This document shows positions 52,623 to 60,072 of a stretch of DNA of 64,000 bases, piece by piece; position 1 is the first letter of the stretch, and every line of letters begins with the position of its first letter. The notes below the pieces were generated by a model. The model was not told where the DNA came from. It did not search any database and was given only the letters and a program-made list of their open reading frames with translations. The position numbers and the translations under genes are program-made. The stretch is from Pasteurellaceae bacterium (lineage in GTDB: Bacteria > Pseudomonadota > Gammaproteobacteria > Enterobacterales > Pasteurellaceae): NCBI GenBank assembly GCA_900756155.1, contig CAAEJV010000013.1, positions 1 to 64,000 on the forward strand. Reading direction: 5' to 3'.

Positions 52623-53459
52623 TTAATGGTGATGATGTTCTGGTTTTGGTGGTAATTTAGCACGCGCTTTACCAACAGGTAAAATTAACGTTGCGTAATT
52701 TGCCGATTGTTGGCACACCTTTTGATCTTCAAATGGTTCTTTGTGAATCACTTTAAGTTTCCAAGCACCTTCAATTAATGGGATAAAGTTAACTTTACCT
52801 TCACTATCTGTTTTACCTGAAAACGCTTGTGGTTCACGGTGAGATGTTGCCGCTTCCATATCTTTTACGACAAAGGTATCAGACGTTGCAATAATCGTTT
52901 CGCCCGCAAGTGGTTTGTCTTTATAGAAAATTTGAAGAGGGAAAGCTTCGCCTGCTTTAATTGTTTTTGGATCTTTGAGTGGCACAATTTCAAGTGGTAA
53001 ACCGATGCGTGTCATTGCCATCTCTGCATTCAATGGTTTCTTACCAACCACAGTAAAGGCTTTACCAAACATTTGAGTTTGTTCGCAATAGAATGCATTT
53101 GGTGTACCTTGTAAGTTATCCATTTTCCAACCTTCATTATTTTGTGACCAGAAAGTTGGTTTATAAGTTGCCGTTACCCAATATGAACCGTCTTTTAACG
53201 GTTTTTCTGATTGATATTGGTAGTTTTCACCTTTTTGTACTAATGCTTGCATTTCACCATCTTGATTGATGAGTTCCATCGGGGGAAAAATAGCAAGACG
53301 TTTTTCAGGAATTTTTTCAACGTAAGGGTAGTCACCATAAGCTAAATCAGCTTTTAAAACGCTATTAGAAGCAATTTGTGCCGGTGTTGCAACCCAAACT
53401 TCATGAGCTTGCGCGAGCGCGGAGAAACCAAGTAGTGCTGCAATTAATGTTTTTTTCAT
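52623..53459 (-). CDS. DUF4198 periplasmic protein, probably metal-related
   Basis: 278 residues. The N-terminal signal peptide ends in AQA, so the mature protein would start with His-Glu-Val-Trp. DUF4198 proteins (NikK-like) accompany nickel or cobalt uptake systems. The body is made of predicted beta-strands with two Ig-like parts and three Cys (FYCEQTQ, VCQQ and one other), and the protein ends in a run of His (PEHHHH), a common metal-binding tail. No transporter genes are adjacent, so the link to metal uptake is an inference. AGG lies before the start. Single gene with a terminator at the end. Confidence 0.8.
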   Translation of the reverse strand: MKKTLIAALLGFSALAQAHEVWVATPAQIASNSVLKADLAYGDYPYVEKIPEKRLAIFPPMELINQDGEMQALVQKGENYQYQSEKPLKDGSYWVTATYKPTFWSQNNEGWKMDNLQGTPNAFYCEQTQMFGKAFTVVGKKPLNAEMAMTRIGLPLEIVPLKDPKTIKAGEAFPLQIFYKDKPLAGETIIATSDTFVVKDMEAATSHREPQAFSGKTDSEGKVNFIPLIEGAWKLKVIHKEPFEDQKVCQQSANYATLILPVGKARAKLPPKPEHHHH

Positions 53460-53587
53460 TGTCTTTCCTTTTTAATCAATAAATCAATTTATAGAAAGTC
53501 TTCGATAGGGCGGATGAGTATAGCGAAAAAGAAATAGTGAGACGAATAGAAAAAGTTGATTTTGTGAGAAACTTCACATTTTTTTAA

Positions 53588-53636
53588 CAAAAAAGTGCGC
53601 TCATCAAAACGATTGTTTTTTTGACCGCACTTATTT
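53588..53636 (-). terminator. Possible uspE terminator with degenerate uptake pair
   Basis: On the minus strand AAGTGCGGTC and a changed copy GAGCGCACTT form an imperfect stem, followed by TTTTTT. Only one arm is a true uptake sequence. Confidence 0.6.
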
Positions 53637-53657
53637 TAAATAAAAGGCTAAATTGGC

Positions 53658-54581
53658 TTATTTTTTAGAAGGTTTAATAGCTAATAGGTTACAGCTTAAT
53701 TTACTAATCACATGTTCAGCTGTATTACCTAATAACGCTGCAGATAACCCCGTTCTTCCCACTGTACCTAAAATCACTAATTCTGCTTCAATTTCTTTCG
53801 CCACTTCAGGAATCACTTCTTCAGGGAAACCTTCGCGTACATGGGTATGATCTTCATCAATACCAAATTTTTGACGTAAAGCTTTCATATTGATGAGATG
53901 TTGGCCACGAATGCCATTTTCATAACCTGAGGTATTAAATTCAGGTAAATCAATCGCCATATTAATTGGCGCAACAGGGTAGGCCGCCACTAAATGTACG
54001 TTACCACGGTTTAAGTTCTCCGCTAAATTTATCCCTGTTGAAACTAATTCTTGATTGAATTCATCTTGATATTCCTGTTCACCCGATACATTCACGGCGA
54101 CTAAAATACGGCGTTGGTGTTTCCAGTCACCATCACGCACCATTAATACTGGAATTGGACATTTACGTAATAATTGCCAATCTACAGGTGTGAAAATCAA
54201 TGAAGTGAAGCTTTCTTCATCTTTGGTGTATTTTACAACGAGGTCATATTGATTTTTTTCAACTTCTTCACGAATTGCATCCGCTTCATTGCTGCTCCAT
54301 ACAATGTGAGATTCAAACTCAATTTCTGGATCTGCATATTTATCTAAATAAAATTGTACAGCTTGACGTTGTTGTTCAATAGCTGTTTCATGCATCTGAC
54401 TACGTTCTTCCGAAGAAAGAAGTGCAGACATTTCATAAGATAAGTCATAGACACTCAACAAGGTGGTGATTTTTACTTTTGTTTCATTTTGTTGTTCTTT
54501 AACAAGACGAACGGCACGAGCGAGCGCATATTGTTTTTCATTATCAGGGTTAAGTACAACAAGAATATTATTAAATTTCAT
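53658..54581 (-). CDS. uspE: Universal stress protein E
   Basis: 307 residues, two Usp domains in tandem (about residues 1-150 and 155-305). The second ends in GTVGRTGLSAALLGNTAEHV, the ATP-binding pattern of GxxG..G; the first lacks the full pattern, as in other UspE proteins. In E. coli UspE (YdaA) acts in motility, DNA-damage resistance and cell interaction. It lies just downstream of fnr, the same order as in E. coli; fnr has its own terminator, so cotranscription is only partial at best. AGGC lies before the start. Confidence 0.92.
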   Translation of the reverse strand: MKFNNILVVLNPDNEKQYALARAVRLVKEQQNETKVKITTLLSVYDLSYEMSALLSSEERSQMHETAIEQQRQAVQFYLDKYADPEIEFESHIVWSSNEADAIREEVEKNQYDLVVKYTKDEESFTSLIFTPVDWQLLRKCPIPVLMVRDGDWKHQRRILVAVNVSGEQEYQDEFNQELVSTGINLAENLNRGNVHLVAAYPVAPINMAIDLPEFNTSGYENGIRGQHLINMKALRQKFGIDEDHTHVREGFPEEVIPEVAKEIEAELVILGTVGRTGLSAALLGNTAEHVISKLSCNLLAIKPSKK

Positions 54582-54689
54582 AAAGCCTCCAAGATATGAG
54601 ATATCAATAGGATAGAAAAGATTTTAAGTGATGACAAGAACCTATTATAAAAAAAGTGATTTTGTACAAGTTTTTTGTCTCAAATACTA

Positions 54690-54715
54690 AAAAAGCGTGA
54701 AAACTCACGCTTTTT
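54690..54715 (-). terminator. Terminator of fnr
   Basis: AAAAAGCGTGA and TCACGCTTTTT form an 11-bp stem with an AAAC loop, three bases from the fnr stop codon, with T after it on the minus strand. Confidence 0.9.
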
Positions 54716-54717
54716 AT

Positions 54718-55491
54718 CTATTCCACTAACTGGATTTTGGTTTTATGTACACCAGTTAAATCAATCAAGGCATTAATATCATTAATGGTAATATATTTAC
54801 CTTGAACAGAGAGTACACCTAATTTTTGGAAACGACCAAGCAAACGACTGATAGTCTCAACAGTTAGGCCGAGGTAATTACCAATATCGCTACGAGTCAT
54901 GGTTAAACGGAATTCTTTCGCAGAGAAACCACGAGCAGAATAGCGTTTAGATAGGTTATGGATGAATGCGGCTAAACGTTCTTCAGCATTCATTTTAGAC
55001 AGTAATAAAATCATTTCTTGATCGCTTTTGATTTCACTACTCATTAAACGCATAATTTGCTGACGAAGCTTAGGCATTTTGCCAGATAAATCATCTAAGA
55101 TATCAAAGGGAATTTCACATACCATAGCGGTTTCCAATGCTTGAGCAAAACTCGGGTGTTGCATATTTGTGATCGCATCGAAACCGACTAAATCACCTGG
55201 TAAGTGAAAAGAAGTAATTTGTTCTTCGCCCGCTTCACTAATGGTATAAGTTTTAATGGTACCGGAACGAATCGCATAAATAGAATTAAGCGTGTCGCCC
55301 GCTTTAAAAAGGACTTGAGATTTTTGTATAGGCTTTTTACGCTCGATGATGTTATCAAGCTGATCGAGCTCATGTTCGTTCAATGTGAAAGGAATACAAA
55401 GTTGACTAATGCTGCAATCCTGGCAGTGAATCGCACAACCACCAGATTGAACTCTGCGCCCTGATTTGGTTTCTGAAACGAAATTCTTCAT
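54718..55491 (-). CDS. fnr: Anaerobic regulator FNR
   Basis: 257 residues. Oxygen sensor of the CRP/FNR family that activates anaerobic genes when its 4Fe-4S cluster is intact. The N-terminal cluster ligands are in GGCAIHCQDCSISQLC (Cys23, Cys26 and Cys32, matching E. coli Cys20, 23 and 29), and the fourth is in AMVCEIP at about residue 125. The cyclic-nucleotide-like barrel, dimer helix, and a helix-turn-helix with the FNR-specific VETISRLLGRFQ are conserved. An FNR-like box lies upstream at 55524. Followed by a terminator, then uspE. Confidence 0.96.
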   Translation of the reverse strand: MKNFVSETKSGRRVQSGGCAIHCQDCSISQLCIPFTLNEHELDQLDNIIERKKPIQKSQVLFKAGDTLNSIYAIRSGTIKTYTISEAGEEQITSFHLPGDLVGFDAITNMQHPSFAQALETAMVCEIPFDILDDLSGKMPKLRQQIMRLMSSEIKSDQEMILLLSKMNAEERLAAFIHNLSKRYSARGFSAKEFRLTMTRSDIGNYLGLTVETISRLLGRFQKLGVLSVQGKYITINDINALIDLTGVHKTKIQLVE

Positions 55492-55523
55492 TAGTTCCTC
55501 AAATCGATAAATATAGTGTAAAA

Positions 55524-55537
55524 TTGATCTAACGCAA
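55524..55537. promoter_or_regulatory. Possible FNR box upstream of fnr
   Basis: TTGATCTAACGCAA has the spacing of the FNR site TTGAT-N4-ATCAA, with one perfect half and one half matching in three of five bases. It lies 33 bases before the fnr start and 53 before the small gene at 55590, so it could act on either. Confidence 0.4.
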
Positions 55538-55589
55538 TTATTCTACCACTAAATAGTCAATTTAAGAAGTTATCTACGAGTAAATAGGT

Positions 55590-55688
55590 ATGGCAGCAGA
55601 AAAATTAACCAAAAAACGTTTAATGCAAATTATTATCATGTTGATTATTTTGGTCAGTGCATTTGTTTGGCGATATATATTGCAATAA
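55590..55688 (+). CDS. 32-residue single-span membrane peptide
   Basis: ATG at 55590 to TAA at 55686-55688 encodes 32 residues. A short basic head (MAAEKLTKKR) is followed by a strongly hydrophobic stretch of about 18 residues from LMQIII to SAFVW, then a basic residue and the end. This is the look of a small inner-membrane protein with its N-terminus in the cytoplasm. The upstream bases AGTAAATAGGT give only a weak ribosome site. It is divergent from fnr (98 bases apart) and converges with the second adhesin. I do not recognise a family. An uptake sequence overlaps its stop codon. Confidence 0.55.
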   Translation: MAAEKLTKKRLMQIIIMLIILVSAFVWRYILQ

Positions 55689-55720
55689 GTGCGGTCAAAT
55701 TTTTGTTTATTTTTAGATAT

Positions 55721-55750
55721 AAAAAAGAGCCACAATTTTGTGACTCTTTG
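55721..55750 (-). terminator. Terminator of the second adhesin gene
   Basis: AAAGAGCCACAA and TTGTGACTCTTT pair over 12 bp with one mismatch, next to T runs on the minus strand. It can also stop the small gene from the other side. Confidence 0.82.
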
Positions 55751-55769
55751 TTTTAAAGTTTAAGTCAGA

Positions 55770-57512
55770 TTACCATTCGTAACCGACACCTGCACCAACA
55801 GTAAATTGACCGCGAGTATCTGCAGCACCATTTACGTTGGTTGACCAATGACCGTTATCAGAGTTACGAGATGCTTTAATTGCAATTGCACTTTCACCGC
55901 GGTGATGAGCTACGCCGGTTGATACCATGCTCTTGCCATCTTTACGTGCAGATGGAGCAGAAGCGATTGCTGCAACGCCTGCGATACCTGCACGAGTTTT
56001 ACGATCAACTTTATTTACTTTATTATCAACATAACGTTTGTTTGCCGCATCAGTTGGTGCTTTTGGATCCGCAACATTAGTGATGTTTTTATTACCTGCA
56101 TTAATGCCGTTCTGATTAATTTGAACGCTTGAATTATTGACAGTGTAAGAATCCGCTTTGATGTCTTTTGTTGTGCTAACAGTATAGGTTCTCACTTGGT
56201 TAGCATCATCATAAGCTTCTTGTACATTAATATTGTCACCCGCTTTTACCTTTACATCCGTAGAGCGGGCTCTAATATTATCAATACGCGTTTTGTTTTT
56301 GCCGACTTGGTCTGCAATCATATAAAGTTGAGAACCGTTGATAGCGTCGGTGGAAGTAGCAGAAATTTCACCAGCACCTACGTTAATAATTTGGCGTGTA
56401 TGTGGCGTAATGGTTACTGTACGGCCTGGGGTTGAGTGATCTGGCGGCGTGTAAGTTTCAGTTTTGTCTGAACCAACAGAAACAACAGCTACAGGCGTGT
56501 TGCCTGCAAAACCATTATATGTAATACCGTTAACTGTTGCAGTATTTTCTTGTGTTGCTGAACGTGTAATAGTGCCAGAACCTAAGGCAACAGAGTTATC
56601 ATCTTTTGCATAAGAGTCTTTGGATAAGGCTACGCTTTTTTCGCCTTTAGCATTAGCTGAATCGCCTAGTGCAGTAGACCATTTACCTGTAGATGTTGCT
56701 GATGCACCAATAGCAACAGCAGAGCCGCCTGTAACAGTTGAATCGTTACCAATCGCTACAGCTGAATCGCCAGAGGCTACAGAACCAGTACCTACAGCCA
56801 ATGAGCTTGTGCCACTAGCATTCGCTTGTGAACCATAAGCATTACTATTTTGACCACTTGCTTTTGCCGCTTGACCAATCGCAACTGTTTCATTTGCTAA
56901 TGCAGTAGCAGCAGTACCAATTGCAGTAGCATTAGCTGAACTTGCAGTCGCACCAAAACCAATTACAGTTGCATTTGAAGTTGATGTGTCTGTAATTTTA
57001 TTATCATTACCAGCAACAAAAACGTTTTTGCCAACAACTTCATTGTTTAAACCAAATACGCTTGCTTTATTTGTGTTTTTATCCACAACAACATCTTTTT
57101 CTGGAGTGCCGATTGCACGCTGAGAACCTACTTTATTATGTGCACCATATCCAAGAGAATGATCGGCATAAACTTTGTTATTATCACCAACACTTTGGGT
57201 AAAATGACCATATGCATCATTCCCATCACCAATCGCATTTGCTTGTTCACCTTTCACCACATTTTGATTACCGATGGCAGAACTTGAACCTTGGCTTTCT
57301 TCAGCTTCAGCAGCAGGAATAGAATAGATTTGGTTTTGCTGACCAATAGCTGTATGTCCAGGACCTTTAACGTTAGTCGCTTCTATTGTTTTGTTTGCAT
57401 TAACAGCGTCTTGTGTCGTGATATTCAGAATGTTTCCATCAGCAGCATTCGCTACAGCAACATTCACCCCAATAATTAATGCCGTGATAGCATTAAATTT
57501 AAAATTTTTCAT
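55770..57512 (-). CDS. Trimeric autotransporter adhesin (YadA type), short form
   Basis: 580 residues. Ordinary Sec signal peptide ending in ANA at about residue 23, without the ESPR of the first adhesin. The passenger has YadA head repeats (AVGTGSVASGDSAVAIG and similar) in the middle, a neck in TDAINGSQLYM near residue 390, then a stalk and a coiled coil (DAANKRYVDNKVNKVDRK) before the anchor starting at AGIAGVAAIA and ending in W. The last 100 residues are clearly related to the first adhesin. Role in attachment is an inference from the family. Single gene; its terminator lies at 55721-55750. Confidence 0.9.
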   Translation of the reverse strand: MKNFKFNAITALIIGVNVAVANAADGNILNITTQDAVNANKTIEATNVKGPGHTAIGQQNQIYSIPAAEAEESQGSSSAIGNQNVVKGEQANAIGDGNDAYGHFTQSVGDNNKVYADHSLGYGAHNKVGSQRAIGTPEKDVVVDKNTNKASVFGLNNEVVGKNVFVAGNDNKITDTSTSNATVIGFGATASSANATAIGTAATALANETVAIGQAAKASGQNSNAYGSQANASGTSSLAVGTGSVASGDSAVAIGNDSTVTGGSAVAIGASATSTGKWSTALGDSANAKGEKSVALSKDSYAKDDNSVALGSGTITRSATQENTATVNGITYNGFAGNTPVAVVSVGSDKTETYTPPDHSTPGRTVTITPHTRQIINVGAGEISATSTDAINGSQLYMIADQVGKNKTRIDNIRARSTDVKVKAGDNINVQEAYDDANQVRTYTVSTTKDIKADSYTVNNSSVQINQNGINAGNKNITNVADPKAPTDAANKRYVDNKVNKVDRKTRAGIAGVAAIASAPSARKDGKSMVSTGVAHHRGESAIAIKASRNSDNGHWSTNVNGAADTRGQFTVGAGVGYEW

Positions 57513-57938
57513 AATGTCCTCGCTTGAGTTTCTTCTTTAATTACATAAATGTGATAAAAGAATTTCATTAGAGCAGTGTAAATATACATAAATACTATAA
57601 TAGGACGCATTGAAGAATGGATTAACTATATGATTTGTAATGTCTTATTAGAGATTGCAAATGTCATTTTTCTCTATTCAGTAAACGATTGCGTACCTAG
57701 GCAACGATTATAGATAGGTTTTTTTGTATAGAAAAGTAAATGAGCATGGTTATTTTGTAAAGAATTGTAAATTCTGTCTGAATATTGTTCGATTATTAGA
57801 AAATATATTTCCTTATTTAAGTTAAGGATATTTTAAATTTAAAAAGTGCGGTCAATTTGCAAGAAGATTTTCAAGATCGAGAAAAAATCCTGTATAATCT
57901 CAGAAATTTTTTGTTCAATTTTAAGCTTTTGTAACCGA
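57513..57938. other. Divergent control region, second adhesin and mukF
   Basis: 426 bases with no gene I can support. It holds an AT-rich stretch, one uptake sequence at 57843, the string TCCTATTATA (minus strand, 57596-57605), which also occurs upstream of the first adhesin, and the mukF promoter. No simple tandem repeat is seen on this side. Confidence 0.6.
57870..57898 (+). promoter_or_regulatory. Likely mukF promoter
   Basis: A perfect TATAAT at 57893-57898, with a weak -35 TTCAAG 17 bases upstream, 40 bases before the mukF ATG. Confidence 0.5.
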
Positions 57939-59273
57939 ATGATCGAAACCTCACAAACTATTCCTGAACTCGTCTCATGGACGAAAGAGCGGGAATTTTC
58001 GTTAAATCTGCCGACAGAGCGCTTGGTGTTTTTGCTGGCAATCGCCATCTATAACAACGAACGTTTGGACGGTGAAATGCTAGAAGCTGATTTAGTGGAT
58101 ATTTTCCGCCATACAGCCAATGCTTTTGACCAATCAACGGATGCGATTGCCACCCGTGCCAATAATGCTATCAATGAATTGGTGAAACAGCGTTTTCTTA
58201 ACCGTTTCAGCAGTGAATTTACTGAAGGCCTTTCCATTTATCGTCTCACCCCATTAGGTGTTGGCGTATCAGATTATTATATTCGTCAGCGTGAATTTTC
58301 TGCGTTGCGTCTTTCTGTACAGCTGTCTATTGTGGCTGATGAAATTCAGCGTGCATCCGATGCTGCAGAAGAAGGGACTGCAAAAGGGGAGAATGAGCAC
58401 TTTTGGCGCCGTAATGTTTTCGCTCCGTTAAAATATTCAGTAGCAGAGATTTTCGATAGTATTGATTTATCACAACGTGTGATGGATGAAAATCAGCAAA
58501 GCATTAAAGAAGAAATTGCGAATTTACTTACCAAAGATTGGCAGGCAGCAATTTCTAGTTGTGAACGTTTATTAGATGAAACTTCAGGCAATTTACGTGA
58601 GTTACAAGACACCTTAAATGCAGCAGGTGATAAGTTACAGGCACAATTATTACGTATTCAAGATTGTGTGATAGGCCATGATGAGCTCTACTTTATTGAA
58701 CAATTAATTACTGATTTGCAATCCAAGCTAGACCGCATTATTAGCTGGGGGCAACAAGCCATCGATTTATGGATTGGCTATGACCGTCACGTGCATAAAT
58801 TTATCCGTACCGCCATTGATATGGATAAAAACCGCGTATTCTCACAACGTTTACGTAACTCTATCCACAGTTATTTCGATCATCCTTGGTTCTTGTGGAC
58901 TGCTCAAGCAGAACGTTTAGTAGATCTACGTGATGAAGAAATGGTATTACGTGAAGATGATGCATTGGGTGAATTACCTGAAGAGTTGCAATATGAGTCT
59001 TTGGCTGATTTACATGATCAAATCGTAGAGCATATGCAAAACTTACTCATTCAATACCGTGAAAATAATCGTCCAATTGATTTAAGTTTAGTCTTAAAAG
59101 AACAATTAGAAGCTTATCCGCTTTCACGTCATTTTGATGTGGCACGTATTATTGTGGATCAAGCAGTGCGTTTAGGTATGGCAAATGATGATTTAGCCGG
59201 TCTTTATCCGCAATGGCAGGAAATTAACGATTACGGCGCAGAAGTGCAAGCGCATGTGATTGATAAATATTAA
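57939..59273 (+). CDS. mukF: Chromosome partition protein MukF
   Basis: 444 residues from the ATG at 57939 (MIETSQTIPELVSWTKER); a longer frame reaching 57846 includes promoter DNA. Kleisin of the MukBEF condensin. N-terminal winged-helix dimer domain (about residues 1-120), middle helical region with long helices, and a C-terminal winged helix that binds MukB heads. Length is that of the E. coli protein (440). First gene of mukF-mukE-mukB; unlike in E. coli there is no methyltransferase gene (smtA/cmoM) in front of it. Confidence 0.95.
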   Translation: MIETSQTIPELVSWTKEREFSLNLPTERLVFLLAIAIYNNERLDGEMLEADLVDIFRHTANAFDQSTDAIATRANNAINELVKQRFLNRFSSEFTEGLSIYRLTPLGVGVSDYYIRQREFSALRLSVQLSIVADEIQRASDAAEEGTAKGENEHFWRRNVFAPLKYSVAEIFDSIDLSQRVMDENQQSIKEEIANLLTKDWQAAISSCERLLDETSGNLRELQDTLNAAGDKLQAQLLRIQDCVIGHDELYFIEQLITDLQSKLDRIISWGQQAIDLWIGYDRHVHKFIRTAIDMDKNRVFSQRLRNSIHSYFDHPWFLWTAQAERLVDLRDEEMVLREDDALGELPEELQYESLADLHDQIVEHMQNLLIQYRENNRPIDLSLVLKEQLEAYPLSRHFDVARIIVDQAVRLGMANDDLAGLYPQWQEINDYGAEVQAHVIDKY

Positions 59274-59319
59274 TTCTGCGGCTTACTCAAAAACGAATTC
59301 ATAAAATGAGAAATTAACC

Positions 59320-60072
59320 ATGACAGATATTCAAGATGTAATTTCCCCAAAATTGGCAAATGCCATTGCAAATCCTATTTTCCCGGCAGTGGACAGCTTG
59401 TTGCGTTCAGGTCGCCATATCAGCACAGATCAATTAGATAATCATGCTTTTTTGATGGATTTCCAAAATGAGTTAGATGGTTTTTACCGCCGTTATAACG
59501 TGGAATTAATTCGTGCACCAGAAGGCTTTTTCTATTTACGTCCGAAAGCCACGACTTTAATTGCCCGTTCAGTGCTTTCCGAATTAGAAATGTTGGTTGG
59601 GAAAGTGCTTTGTTATTTGTATCTAAGTCCAGAACGTTTGGCGCAGCAAGGTATCTTCAGTACGCAAGAAGTCTATGATGAATTACTGAATTTAGCAGAC
59701 GAGGGCAAATTATTGAAAGCCGTCAATCAACGCTCTAGTGGTTCGGATTTAGATAAGCAAAAATTATCTGAAAAAGTACGCGCGGCGATCGGTCGTTTAC
59801 GCCGTTTAGGTATGATTCATACCGTGGGTGAACAACATAGCGGTAAATTTACTATTTCAGAATCAGTTTTCCGTTTTGGGGCTGAAGTCCGTTCTGGTGA
59901 TGACCCGTTAGAAGCACAAGCTCGTTTAATTCGTGATGGGGAAGCAGCCACACCGCAATCTCTTGAATTGGAAAAACAAGCAAAAGCGACAAGCAATGCT
60001 GATGACCTCGATGATGAAGAAAGTGCGGTTGAAATTGATGAAGAATTTGGTGATGCAGGAGAACAAGAATAA
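59320..60072 (+). CDS. mukE: Chromosome partition protein MukE
   Basis: 250 residues. Kite subunit of MukBEF, a dimer with two winged-helix domains that binds the middle of MukF. ISPKLANAIANPIFPAVDSLLRSGRHI is the usual beginning. It is longer than E. coli MukE by an acidic tail (LDDEESAVEIDEEFG) of about 15-20 residues; part of this tail is coded by an uptake sequence (GAAAGTGCGGTT gives ESAV). Its stop overlaps the mukB start (TAATG). Confidence 0.95.
   Translation: MTDIQDVISPKLANAIANPIFPAVDSLLRSGRHISTDQLDNHAFLMDFQNELDGFYRRYNVELIRAPEGFFYLRPKATTLIARSVLSELEMLVGKVLCYLYLSPERLAQQGIFSTQEVYDELLNLADEGKLLKAVNQRSSGSDLDKQKLSEKVRAAIGRLRRLGMIHTVGEQHSGKFTISESVFRFGAEVRSGDDPLEAQARLIRDGEAATPQSLELEKQAKATSNADDLDDEESAVEIDEEFGDAGEQE

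Noticed and set aside
57846..57938. Longer MukF starting near 57846.
   Set aside because: The added part crosses the TATAAT box, has no ribosome site, and is foreign to the family, which starts at the ATG at 57939.
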